Of a DNA stretch of 23,181 nt, positions 1 through 7,230 are shown piece after piece; within the stretch, counting starts at the first letter, position 1; each line of letters begins with the position of its first letter. The DNA comes from an uncultured Alistipes sp. (GTDB lineage: Bacteria; Bacteroidota; Bacteroidia; Bacteroidales; Rikenellaceae): the NCBI GenBank assembly GCA_900549685.1, contig UROX01000021.1:1-23181 (forward strand). The letters are read 5' to 3'. The notes under the pieces are model-generated. The model made no database searches. It worked only from the letters and a program-made list of their open reading frames with translations, and was not told where the DNA came from. Position numbers and translations under genes: made by a program.

Positions 1-12
1 CACAGAAACGAA

Positions 13-837
13 ATGACGAACGAAACTTTGAGAAAGACGATCGAAGAGGCATGGGAGAACCGCGCGCTGCTGAAAGAGGCGGCCGTTGCGGATGCCGTGC
101 GTCAGGTCGTGGACCTGCTCGACGCCGGCGTTCTGCGGACGGCGGAACCTCTCTCCGACGGACAGTGGCAGGTCAATGAATGGGTCAAAAAAGCGGTCAT
201 CCTCAATTTCCCCATCCAGCAGATGGAGGTCTCCGAGGCCGGCCCGATGCAGTTCCACGATAAACTGAAACTCAAGACGGGATACGATAAGCTGGGCGTG
301 CGCGTCGTGCCTCATGCCGTGGCCCGTTACGGTGCCTATCTGGCTCCGGGCGTCATCATGATGCCTTCGTATGTGAATATCGGAGCTTATGTCGATGAGG
401 GAACGATGGTCGATACGTGGGCTACGGTAGGTTCGTGCGCCCAGATCGGCAAACACGTCCACCTGAGCGGCGGCGTCGGTATCGGCGGCGTGCTCGAACC
501 GGTCCAGGCCGCTCCCGTCATCGTCGAAGACCATTGTTTCGTGGGAAGCCGCTGCATCGTGGTCGAAGGCGCCCATATCTGCCGCGAGGCCGTGCTGGGC
601 GCGGGCGTGGTGATTACCGGATCGACCAAAATCATCGACGTGTCCGGAACGGAACCCAAGACGTACAAGGGATACGTCCCCGAACGTTCCGTCGTCATTC
701 CCGGGTCGTATACCAAACATTTCCCTGCGGGCGACTATCAGGTACCCTGTGCGCTGATTATCGGACAGCGGAAGGCCTCGACCGATACCAAGACGTCGCT
801 CAACGACGCGCTGCGCGAGTTCGACGTGCCGGTATAG
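13..837 (+). CDS. dapD: 2,3,4,5-tetrahydropyridine-2,6-dicarboxylate N-succinyltransferase
   Basis: Cytoplasmic enzyme of the succinylase branch of diaminopimelate/lysine synthesis. It transfers succinyl from succinyl-CoA to tetrahydrodipicolinate, feeding peptidoglycan and lysine. The 274-residue length equals that of E. coli DapD. An N-terminal helical domain (about 1-100) is followed by a left-handed beta-helix of hexapeptide repeats (about 105-230). The highly conserved core stretch is visible around residues 115-160 (PSYVNIGAYVDEGTMVDTW, then GSCAQIGKHVHLSGGVGIGG). The ATG at 13 gives the expected N-terminus, and only 12 bases of upstream sequence are in the window, so its promoter is not visible. 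Bacteroides species commonly use the DapL aminotransferase route instead; a DapD gene here fits other Bacteroidetes lineages (family knowledge). The identification is secure. Confidence 0.97.
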   Translation: MTNETLRKTIEEAWENRALLKEAAVADAVRQVVDLLDAGVLRTAEPLSDGQWQVNEWVKKAVILNFPIQQMEVSEAGPMQFHDKLKLKTGYDKLGVRVVPHAVARYGAYLAPGVIMMPSYVNIGAYVDEGTMVDTWATVGSCAQIGKHVHLSGGVGIGGVLEPVQAAPVIVEDHCFVGSRCIVVEGAHICREAVLGAGVVITGSTKIIDVSGTEPKTYKGYVPERSVVIPGSYTKHFPAGDYQVPCALIIGQRKASTDTKTSLNDALREFDVPV

Positions 838-978
838 CCTGCGGGCGTGCCGGATTTCGGATACGGCGATGCCGTTCGCGGTTGCGGACCGGGTCCGTTT
901 GCGGTTCCCGTCGGCGGAGAAACTGCCCGGGAAGCGTGACGGCGACGAATGCCGGTATGCCGGATATACGGTTGCGCA

Positions 979-1010
979 GTTGGCTCCCGACGATAAAATG
1001 ACTACTTTTG
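979..1010 (+). promoter_or_regulatory. Candidate birA promoter
   Basis: TACTTTTG at 1003-1010 matches the Bacteroidetes -7 consensus TAnnTTTG exactly. GTTG at 979-982 matches the -33 TTTG in three of four bases with a 20-base spacer. It would give a leader of about 145 bases before birA. Confidence 0.4.
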
Positions 1011-1060
1011 GCGGAACGCACCGTCTCCCCGTGCGGGGGGGCGGGCGTTCCGTCGTTTTT
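1011..1060 (+). terminator. GC-rich hairpin with T-run, possible dapD terminator
   Basis: GGAACGC (1013-1019) pairs with GCGTTCC (1045-1051), enclosing a second CCCC/GGGG stem, and TTTTT follows at 1056-1060. The loop is large and the T-run is offset from the stem by a few bases, so termination efficiency is uncertain. It begins directly after the candidate birA -7 box. Confidence 0.4.
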
Positions 1061-1162
1061 CATGCGGTCCGGCAGGTCGTCTCTTTCTCTGCGTTCCGTC
1101 GCTCTTCCGTGCGGCGGCCGGGAAGAGGTGAATCCGGTCCGGATCGTCAAGACCGTGAAGCT

Positions 1163-1960
1163 ATGAAAGAAAAACTGGAACGATTCGCCCGGCTTTCGGG
1201 CTTCGGAATAGACTGTTTCGACGAACTGGGCTCGACGAACGATACGGCCCGCGATCCGCGTTACGGGGCGGGCGATGTGGTTCTGGCCGAGCGTCAGACG
1301 GCCGGACGCGGGCAGCGGGGCAATTCGTGGAGCAGCGGCGCGGGACTGAACCTGACGTTCTCGGTCGTGCTGTGTCCCGACTTTCTGCCGGTGGCCCGGC
1401 AGTTCTACGTTTCGAAGATCGTGGCGCTGGCCGTGTCCGATGCGTTGGCCCGGTGGGGTATCGAGGCGCGGATCAAATGGCCCAACGACATCTATATCTG
1501 CGACCGGAAGGTAGCCGGAATTCTGATCGAAAACGACCTTTGCGGGCGGTATATGGCCCGTTCGGTCGTCGGAGTGGGACTCAATGTCAATCAGACGGAG
1601 TTCGATGCGTCGTTGCCCAATCCGGTGTCGATGGCGCTTTTCTCCGGCCGGAGTTTCGACCGGGCGGAAGTGTTCGAGACGTTTTACCGCTGCCTGAGCG
1701 AGCGTTACGGCATGTTGGCCGAAGAGGATGATGCGCGTATCGATGCCGACTATCTCGGGAAGCTTTACCGGTTGGGCGAGGAACATCTTTTTACGGACGG
1801 CCGCACGGGCGAACGCTTTTCCGGTACGATCCGCGATGTGCTTCCCGCGGGCGATCTGGTGGTCGAGAGCGGGGGAGAACGGAGGCGTTATCTGTTCAAG
1901 GAAATCGAGTACGAGATCGGGACGCAGCCCGATGAGCGAAACTTTCCCGAAGGAATGTAA
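1163..1960 (+). CDS. birA: Biotin--[acetyl-CoA-carboxylase] ligase, monofunctional
   Basis: Cytoplasmic ligase that activates biotin with ATP and attaches it to the biotin carboxyl carrier lysine of carboxylases. The ATG at 1163 (MKEKLERF...) gives a 265-residue protein, the usual size of class I enzymes; the frame is open further upstream but without homology. Visible motifs: the STN substrate motif (24-26), the GRGQRG biotin/AMP-binding loop (48-53, GRGRRG in E. coli), KWPND (105-109), KVAGIL (116-121) and GVGLNVN (137-143). The C-terminal part (about 215-265) is the small SH3-like domain. There is no N-terminal helix-turn-helix, so it should not act as a biotin repressor. The gene ends 43 bases before the sigma factor. 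Confidence 0.95.
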   Translation: MKEKLERFARLSGFGIDCFDELGSTNDTARDPRYGAGDVVLAERQTAGRGQRGNSWSSGAGLNLTFSVVLCPDFLPVARQFYVSKIVALAVSDALARWGIEARIKWPNDIYICDRKVAGILIENDLCGRYMARSVVGVGLNVNQTEFDASLPNPVSMALFSGRSFDRAEVFETFYRCLSERYGMLAEEDDARIDADYLGKLYRLGEEHLFTDGRTGERFSGTIRDVLPAGDLVVESGGERRRYLFKEIEYEIGTQPDERNFPEGM

Positions 1961-2003
1961 CTTTTTCTGCGATGATTCGTTATAATGTCAAATCCCGGAC
2001 CCG

Positions 2004-2492
2004 ATGACGGTTTCAGATTACGACAGGTGTGTCGGACGATACTCCGACAATCTCTATCGTTTCGCGTTGAAATCTTTGCGTGACAGCGAACAGGCCAAGG
2101 ATATCGTTCAGGAGAGTTTTCTGAGGCTGTGGGAGAACCGGGCGGCGGTGATCGAGGGCAAGGAGAAATCCTATCTGTTCACGGTGGCCTACCGGCTGAT
2201 CGTCGATCATGTCCGGTTCGGGAAACGATATGCGGGCGGGGAGGCGTTGCTCGAGAGGAGACGTTCTTCGGCGAGGGACGGTTACGACGATCTTTCGGAC
2301 GTGATCGGGCGCTGCCTGGACCGTCTGCCTCCGCAGCAGAAACTGCTCATCATGCTGCGCGACTACGAAGGGTATTCCTATCGCGAGATAGCCGGCATGA
2401 CTTCGTTGAGCGAAGCGCAGGTGAAGGTATATATTTTCCGTGCGCGGGTGGCGTTGAAAAAAAGTATAGGCGATATAAACGATATTTTGTGA
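2004..2492 (+). CDS. ECF-type RNA polymerase sigma-70 factor
   Basis: Alternative sigma factor of 162 residues that would direct RNA polymerase to a specific promoter set. Sigma region 2 spans about residues 6-73, with the DSEQAKDIVQESFLRLWEN helix and an aromatic-rich YLFTVAYRLIVDHVR segment used for -10 recognition and melting. Region 4 spans about 99-153 (LDRLPPQQKLLIMLRDYEGYSYREIA followed by a helix-turn-helix), separated by a short basic linker. No additional domain is present. The stop codon overlaps the ATG of the next gene by one base (TGATG), so translation is probably coupled to the anti-sigma-like protein. Family knowledge: Bacteroidetes ECF factors are usually held inactive by a membrane partner encoded next door. 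The regulon cannot be read from this sequence. Confidence 0.93.
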   Translation: MTVSDYDRCVGRYSDNLYRFALKSLRDSEQAKDIVQESFLRLWENRAAVIEGKEKSYLFTVAYRLIVDHVRFGKRYAGGEALLERRRSSARDGYDDLSDVIGRCLDRLPPQQKLLIMLRDYEGYSYREIAGMTSLSEAQVKVYIFRARVALKKSIGDINDIL

Positions 2493-3376
2493 TGAACCCG
2501 GATCGAAGCAATTACGAACATTGGGCTTTGGACTACCTCGAAGGTACGCTGGATGCGTCCCGGCGCGAATCGTTCGAGCGGTTTCTCGCGGCGCATGCCG
2601 ATCTGGCGGAAGAGATCCGCTCGCTCGTTCCGCTGCCCGTCCTTCCTGTCGAACGGATCGAGTATCCCGATACGCAGGCTCTGCTCAGAGGCGGACGACG
2701 GGTCGCCTTGCGGCGTGCCGGATCGCTGTTGAGCGGTGCGGCGGCGGCATCGTTGATCGTGGGCCTGTTCGTCGTGGCCGACCGTACCCTGTCGCAGGGA
2801 CGGCAGATGCTGATGAGTCAGCGGATCGAGCTGACCGAGGAGCAGATGCCGATCATGGATCTGCAGGCCGAAGCATCGGACGAGCAGGAGGTGTCGCCGG
2901 CGGTTGTGACCGCGCTTCGGACCGAGACGCCGATTGTCCGTCGGTCTTCCGGCCTGTCCGAAAGCTGCGCGGATGCGTCGTCGTCCGTTGTAGAGATTTC
3001 CGAGACGTCGTTCCGTCCCGTCGCCGAGATGCCTGTCGCACCGGTTTTGGACGAGGGGCTGACCCGTAGGATAGAGATTCGGGGTGCTGCCGATCGTCCG
3101 GTCGCTCCTGCCGTTCCGACGTTGTCCGTACCCCGCGAGGCTTTCGTGGCCGCATCGGAGAACGGCCGACGGCCCCTTCGCGAAACCCGTTCCGTCGTAC
3201 GTGCGGCCGATGTCGATGAGACGATGCGGGCCGGAAATGCGGAAACCCGTTCGGCGCTTTCTTCGCTGTTGGCGCCGCTCGACTATATCATTCCCATAAA
3301 AACCTATCGTACCGAGAACGAAAGCGGCATCGAGATCGCTTCGCTTATCCGGATCGGTAATCGAAAAATCGATTGA
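2492..3376 (+). CDS. Membrane-anchored anti-sigma-factor-like protein
   Basis: A 294-residue protein directly coupled to the ECF sigma gene. The N-terminal 45 residues (NYEHWALDYLEGTLDASRR and on) resemble the short helical cytoplasmic domain of Bacteroidetes anti-sigma proteins. There is no HxxxCxxC zinc motif and only one cysteine in the protein. A single hydrophobic segment lies at about 77-95, followed by a roughly 195-residue periplasmic part of low complexity, rich in Glu, Val, Pro, Ser and Arg, with no domain I recognise. From gene order I infer that it sequesters the sigma factor and senses an envelope signal. The ATG at 2492 is chosen because it overlaps the sigma stop; the frame continues upstream as a shadow inside the sigma gene. 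Direct binding is unproven. Confidence 0.7.
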   Translation: MNPDRSNYEHWALDYLEGTLDASRRESFERFLAAHADLAEEIRSLVPLPVLPVERIEYPDTQALLRGGRRVALRRAGSLLSGAAAASLIVGLFVVADRTLSQGRQMLMSQRIELTEEQMPIMDLQAEASDEQEVSPAVVTALRTETPIVRRSSGLSESCADASSSVVEISETSFRPVAEMPVAPVLDEGLTRRIEIRGAADRPVAPAVPTLSVPREAFVAASENGRRPLRETRSVVRAADVDETMRAGNAETRSALSSLLAPLDYIIPIKTYRTENESGIEIASLIRIGNRKID

Positions 3377-3379
3377 TTT

Positions 3380-4210
3380 ATGAAAAAAGCATTGTGCTTC
3401 GTCGTTTTCTTCGCTCTGATTTCGACCGTATACGGTCAGCAGCCGGATGCCGAAAACCAGAAAAGGGAGGAATTCATCGAAGAAGACCGTTTCCATGACG
3501 GCGAACGGAACAAACGGGTGGTAAGCGAAGGCAAACTCGTCGTGGCGATCGACGATTTTTCGAAAAAATCGTCCCGACGCAACAAATTCGTCTGGAACGA
3601 CGGGCATTGGGCCGGAATAGGCCTGCATTACAGCGGATTGATTACCAATCTGGGAAACCTGAACCTGCCTCCCGATGCGCGGTTCCTCACCCAGAGCGCC
3701 AAGTCGATCGGCGTGTCGCTCAATCCGATCGACTATACGTTGATCAAATGCCATCGTTTCGGACTCATTACCGGTCTGGGCGTGGAGTTCAATAACTTCC
3801 GTTTCGACGACAATGTGGCGCTCAAATATCGTGACCATGTGATGGGACCCGATCCCGCTTACGAGGGGATCCGTATCACCAAGTCGAAGCTCTACACCTG
3901 CTATCTGAACGTTCCGTTGCTGGTGGAGTTCCAGATGGGCCGTCGGAACAACTTCTTCATCAATGCAGGGGTCGTCGGCGGCTGGCGCATGGGTGCGCAT
4001 ACGAAAGTCAAAGCCTCGGACGAGCGGTTGCGGGGAACATTCAAGGAAAGAGGCAACATGGGATTGCGCAATTTCCATTATGGCTATACGGTCAATATCG
4101 GATACGATCATTTCGCCATTTCGGGCACCTATTACCGGCCTTCGATCTTCCGCAAAGGAGCCGGCCCGCAGGTCGAACAGGTCAATGTAGGTCTGACGTT
4201 GATGTGGTAA
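3380..4210 (+). CDS. Outer-membrane beta-barrel protein (porin-like family)
   Basis: A 276-residue protein with a clear signal peptide (MKKALCFVVFFALISTVYG, cleavage before QQ near residue 20). A charged, probably periplasmic segment (about 20-75) is followed by alternating amphipathic strands typical of the Bacteroidetes 'outer membrane protein beta-barrel' group (PorT-like/OMP_b-brl). The chain ends in Trp, and a C-terminal aromatic residue is the usual barrel-assembly signal. It starts 3 bases after the anti-sigma-like gene, so the three genes form one operon ending at the terminator near 4239. It may be a target or the sensor of the sigma system; the sequence does not say which. Ligand and transport role are unknown. 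Confidence 0.75.
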   Translation: MKKALCFVVFFALISTVYGQQPDAENQKREEFIEEDRFHDGERNKRVVSEGKLVVAIDDFSKKSSRRNKFVWNDGHWAGIGLHYSGLITNLGNLNLPPDARFLTQSAKSIGVSLNPIDYTLIKCHRFGLITGLGVEFNNFRFDDNVALKYRDHVMGPDPAYEGIRITKSKLYTCYLNVPLLVEFQMGRRNNFFINAGVVGGWRMGAHTKVKASDERLRGTFKERGNMGLRNFHYGYTVNIGYDHFAISGTYYRPSIFRKGAGPQVEQVNVGLTLMW

Positions 4211-4238
4211 GGTAACGAGTGACCGGGGAATTACAATA

Positions 4239-4266
4239 GGGTGTCTGCATCGGGCACCCTTTTTTC
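4239..4266 (+). terminator. Intrinsic terminator of the sigma/anti-sigma/barrel operon
   Basis: GGGTG (4239-4243) pairs with CACCC (4255-4259), extendable inward by wobble pairs, and is followed directly by TTTTTT (4260-4265). It lies 29 bases after the barrel gene stop. Confidence 0.8.
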
Positions 4267-4457
4267 GTTTTGTACATCGGATGTCCGGTCGGTCGTCGAT
4301 ACAGGTTTGTTGCCGTCATTCACAGCCTGTGCCCGTCGCTAACGGTCTGCGGGATTGTTGCGGCGGTCGTGCGGAGTCCGGATCGGAAACCGGGTTCCGA
4401 TATGGAGATAGGGCTGCGGACGCGATCCGGTCGGCGGCGGGCTGCGCGAGGGCCGTG

Positions 4458-4489
4458 TTTGGTCCTTTGGGACGAATGCGTTATTTTCG
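4458..4489 (+). promoter_or_regulatory. Promoter of the GH5-like gene
   Basis: TTTG at 4458-4461, a 20-base spacer, then TATTTTCG at 4482-4489 (one mismatch to TAnnTTTG). The predicted start is near 4496, about 15 bases before the ATG. The rest of 4267-4457 holds no gene I can support. Confidence 0.6.
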
Positions 4490-4510
4490 CGAGACCTAAC
4501 CGAACCTGTT

Positions 4511-5716
4511 ATGAATCGAAAGAATTTGCTTTTTTTCTTCTCCTGCATCGTTTGTGTCTTTTGCCGTGTTCCTTTTGCGGAGGCGTCGAATCCCGATGCG
4601 GATTACTGGAGCGATCCTGCGGCCCGCAAAGGGCTTTATGTCGCCGATGCGCCGGAGGCGGGGCATCGGGCCGAGATACGGCTGAACGGCAGGAAGTATT
4701 ATGCCACGGGAACCAACTGTTACGACCTGTTTCTCTGTTCGGTCAAGCGGAGTGCCGACGGCACGGTCTCTTTCGATCCGGCCGATTCGTTCGAGACACT
4801 CGATTTGCTTGCGCGCGAGGGTGTGCGGATCGTCCGGTTCAATTGCGGCGTCTATTATGCTCCCGAGCTATCGGCCTATACGGAACACAGGGATGCGTAT
4901 CTCGACGTGCTCCGGCAGATCGCTGCACGGGCCGAACGTCTGGAAATCGGTCTGATTCCTAGTTTGATATGGAATTTCTCGGCCGTGCCCGATTATTTCG
5001 GCGAGCCTTTTCGCAGCTGGGGCGACAGCCGTAGTCGCACTTCGCGCTTTCTGGAGACCTATACGCGGGACGTCGTTACCGCTCTGGCCGATTACAAGAG
5101 CATCTTCGCCTGGGAGTTCGGTAACGAGATGAACCTGCAGGCCGACCTGCCCAACTGGCAGACCGAATTCGGCCGTCCGGGCAGGGAAGACAAGCTCGGC
5201 GGCCGTGACGTCCGTCGGGCCTTCGGCCGGTTTCTCGCCACGGTCCGCCGTTGCGATCCCGAGCGTCGCATGACGATGTCGGGCAATGCCACGATGCGTC
5301 CCGAGCAGTATCACCTTTTCAAAGAGGACGCATGGGTGACGGACGACGTGCGGCAGTATGCGAAAATTTCGAAGGTCTTCAATCCCGGGAAGATGAATAC
5401 CGTGACCGAACATGTGTATGAATCGGGTCGCAAGTTCGCCGACCGCGGGGAGGTCGGACTGGACGAACAGCTGGCCGTGGCGATGGAGACGGCCGCCTCG
5501 ATGGGGAAGGCCTATGTCGTGGGAGAGTTCGGAGGCGTGCTTTCGTCGGAGGATGCGTACCGTAACTTCTACGATGCGTTTTACGATGCGGGCGTACAGC
5601 TTTCGCTGATCTGGAACTTTTCGCTCAACGGAACGGTCGAGCACAGTTTTACGGCCGACTCGCCGCGCGGGGCGTACCTGTTCCGGCTGATGCGCGAGTA
5701 TAACGGAAAGAGGTAA
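4511..5716 (+). CDS. Secreted GH5-like (clan GH-A) glycoside hydrolase
   Basis: A 401-residue exported enzyme with a signal peptide of about 25 residues (cleavage after AEA). The body is a TIM barrel of the cellulase/mannanase type. The acid/base glutamate is E206 in WEFGNEMN, the Asn-Glu motif ending strand 4. The nucleophile is E339 in VVGEFGG at strand 7. The aromatic IWNFS segments near 153 and 372 could line the substrate cleft. No carbohydrate-binding module or anchor is visible, so the product should be periplasmic or released. The gene stands alone between a terminator and a promoter on the left and a bidirectional terminator on the right. No SusC/SusD genes or other polysaccharide-locus members are adjacent, so the substrate (beta-mannan, beta-glucan or host glycan) cannot be assigned. 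Confidence 0.85.
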   Translation: MNRKNLLFFFSCIVCVFCRVPFAEASNPDADYWSDPAARKGLYVADAPEAGHRAEIRLNGRKYYATGTNCYDLFLCSVKRSADGTVSFDPADSFETLDLLAREGVRIVRFNCGVYYAPELSAYTEHRDAYLDVLRQIAARAERLEIGLIPSLIWNFSAVPDYFGEPFRSWGDSRSRTSRFLETYTRDVVTALADYKSIFAWEFGNEMNLQADLPNWQTEFGRPGREDKLGGRDVRRAFGRFLATVRRCDPERRMTMSGNATMRPEQYHLFKEDAWVTDDVRQYAKISKVFNPGKMNTVTEHVYESGRKFADRGEVGLDEQLAVAMETAASMGKAYVVGEFGGVLSSEDAYRNFYDAFYDAGVQLSLIWNFSLNGTVEHSFTADSPRGAYLFRLMREYNGKR

Positions 5717-5759
5717 TACGCTCGGCTCGGGGATTGCCTCGCATCGGACCGGGAAAAGA

Positions 5760-5787
5760 AAAAGCGGCCCGTTTCAGGGCCGCTTTT
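5760..5787. terminator. Bidirectional terminator between convergent genes
   Basis: AAAGCGGCCC (5761-5770) and GGGCCGCTTT (5777-5786) form a perfect 10-bp stem with a 6-base loop. An A-run on the left and T-run on the right let it work for the GH5-like gene on plus and gltA on minus. Confidence 0.9.
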
Positions 5788-5812
5788 CGAATCGTCTGTG
5801 TGACGGTAAACA

Positions 5813-7168
5813 TTATTTATATCGGTTGTCCAGCGGTACGTAAGCGGCCTCTTCCGACACGTTCCGGTAGGCGGGACGTATGATCCGTTTGCTGTCGAAG
5901 TTGAGTTCCTCGATCCGGTGCGCCGTCCAGCCGGGGATACGGCTCATGGCGAACAGAGGGGTGAATACTTCGCGCGGAAGTCCGATCAGATCGTACACGA
6001 ATCCGGAATAGAAATCGACGTTGGCGCAGACCCGCTTATTGACCTTGTGCCCTTTGTAGTTCATAAACACGTCGATGGCCCTCTCTTCGAGCAGCTCGAG
6101 GAAGGCGAATTCTTCCTCTCGGCCTTTCTCTTTGGCCAGATCGCGGGCCATTTCCTTGAGCAACAGTGCTCTGGGGTCGGAGATCGTATAAACGGCGTGA
6201 CCGATACCGTAGATCAGTCCGCGCCGGTCGTATACCTCCTTGCGCAACATCCGGTTCAGGTAGGAATCGATTTCTTCTACGCTGGTCCAGTCGCGGATGT
6301 TCTCTTTGAGGTGCTCGAACATACTGACGACGGCCAGATTGGCACCCCCGTGCAGCGGACCTTTGAGCGAGCCGATGGCCGCCGCAATGGACGAATAGGT
6401 GTCGGTCCCCGACGAACTGGTGACGCGGACGGTGAATGTCGAGTTGTTACCGCCCCCGTGTTCGGCGTGCAGCATCAGAGCGAGATCCAGCGTCCGGGCA
6501 TCCAGATCGGTATAGTGTCCCTTGAGCATGTAGAGAAAGTTCTCGGCGATCGACAGGTTGTCTTTCGGATAACGGATGTGCAGCGAGCGTCCCTGGTTGC
6601 TGTGCCTCATAATGTTGTAGGCATAGGCGATGATGGTGGGGAATTTCGAGATCAGGTCGATGGACTGGCGCATCAGGTTGTCGCGCGAGGTGTCGTCCGG
6701 GTTCTCGTCGAACGTATACATTTCGAGCACGCAGCGGGCCAGAATGTTCATGACGTTCTGGCCTTCCAGGTCGAGGATGTTCATCTTGGTTTTTTGTCCC
6801 AGCGGCATGAAGTCGTGGACGACGGAACAGAACGTCGTCAGCTCCTCCCTGTCGGGCAGATAGCCCGACAACAGCAGAAACACCGTCTCCTCGAAACCGA
6901 AACGGCCTTCGGCCTGTATGCCGCGGACGAGCGACTCGACATCGATACCCCGGTAGATCAGCCGGCCCGGAATGGCTTTGAGTCCGCCTTCGGGTAGCCG
7001 TTCGTAACCGACCACGTTGCCGATTTTGGTCAGACCCACCAGCACGCCGGAGTGATCCTCGTTGCGCAGCCCCCGTTTGACGTTGTACCGGGCGAACAAC
7101 TCATGCTCGATGTGGCTGGTGGTTTTGATCGACTCGGACAACTTATAAATGATGTACTCCCTTTTCAT
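5813..7168 (-). CDS. gltA: Citrate synthase
   Basis: Condenses acetyl-CoA and oxaloacetate to citrate, the entry step of the oxidative TCA branch. The ATG at 7168 (MKREYIIYKL) gives 451 residues; the frame runs further upstream only as a shadow of icd. Catalytic residues are all present: H273 in PLHGGAN, H324 in GIGHAV and D385 in ANVDFYSG, with the conserved LHAEHGGG at about 233-240. The length fits the large citrate synthases seen in Bacteroidetes and clostridia. It lies 62 bases downstream of icd on the same strand, so the two could be co-transcribed, although a promoter-like sequence lies between them. Together they supply 2-oxoglutarate for glutamate synthesis. The purine-rich AGAGGAAG just before the ATG is one of the few Shine-Dalgarno-like sites in the window. 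Confidence 0.95.
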   Translation of the reverse strand: MKREYIIYKLSESIKTTSHIEHELFARYNVKRGLRNEDHSGVLVGLTKIGNVVGYERLPEGGLKAIPGRLIYRGIDVESLVRGIQAEGRFGFEETVFLLLSGYLPDREELTTFCSVVHDFMPLGQKTKMNILDLEGQNVMNILARCVLEMYTFDENPDDTSRDNLMRQSIDLISKFPTIIAYAYNIMRHSNQGRSLHIRYPKDNLSIAENFLYMLKGHYTDLDARTLDLALMLHAEHGGGNNSTFTVRVTSSSGTDTYSSIAAAIGSLKGPLHGGANLAVVSMFEHLKENIRDWTSVEEIDSYLNRMLRKEVYDRRGLIYGIGHAVYTISDPRALLLKEMARDLAKEKGREEEFAFLELLEERAIDVFMNYKGHKVNKRVCANVDFYSGFVYDLIGLPREVFTPLFAMSRIPGWTAHRIEELNFDSKRIIRPAYRNVSEEAAYVPLDNRYK

Positions 7169-7195
7169 CTTCCTCTTTTTTGAACGTCTTGCTGC

Positions 7196-7227
7196 GCAAT
7201 ATACAAAACTTTGCCAAATTATGCAAA
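7196..7227 (-). promoter_or_regulatory. Possible gltA promoter
   Basis: On the minus strand, TTTG (complement of 7224-7227), a 20-base spacer and TATATTGC (complement of 7196-7203) match six of eight bases of TAnnTTTG. It sits in the AT-rich icd-gltA gap and would give a leader of about 20 bases. Confidence 0.35.
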
Positions 7228-7230
7228 TTG

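Larger units (their letters stand above)
838..1162. other. Intergenic region between dapD and birA
   Basis: No convincing gene is present in these 325 bases. The birA reading frame stays open upstream of its ATG, but the extra residues do not resemble biotin ligase. The stretch holds a GC-rich hairpin with a short T-run and a promoter-like sequence, listed separately. Confidence 0.5.

Noticed and set aside
838..1162. N-terminal extension of BirA carrying a DNA-binding domain
   Set aside because: The translated extension has no helix-turn-helix pattern, lies over a hairpin and promoter-like sequence, and the ATG at 1163 gives the normal monofunctional length.
2378..4111. Long minus-strand frame across the anti-sigma-like and barrel genes
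   Set aside because: The plus strand has coupled starts, a signal peptide, a barrel terminus and a terminator; the minus frame has none of these.
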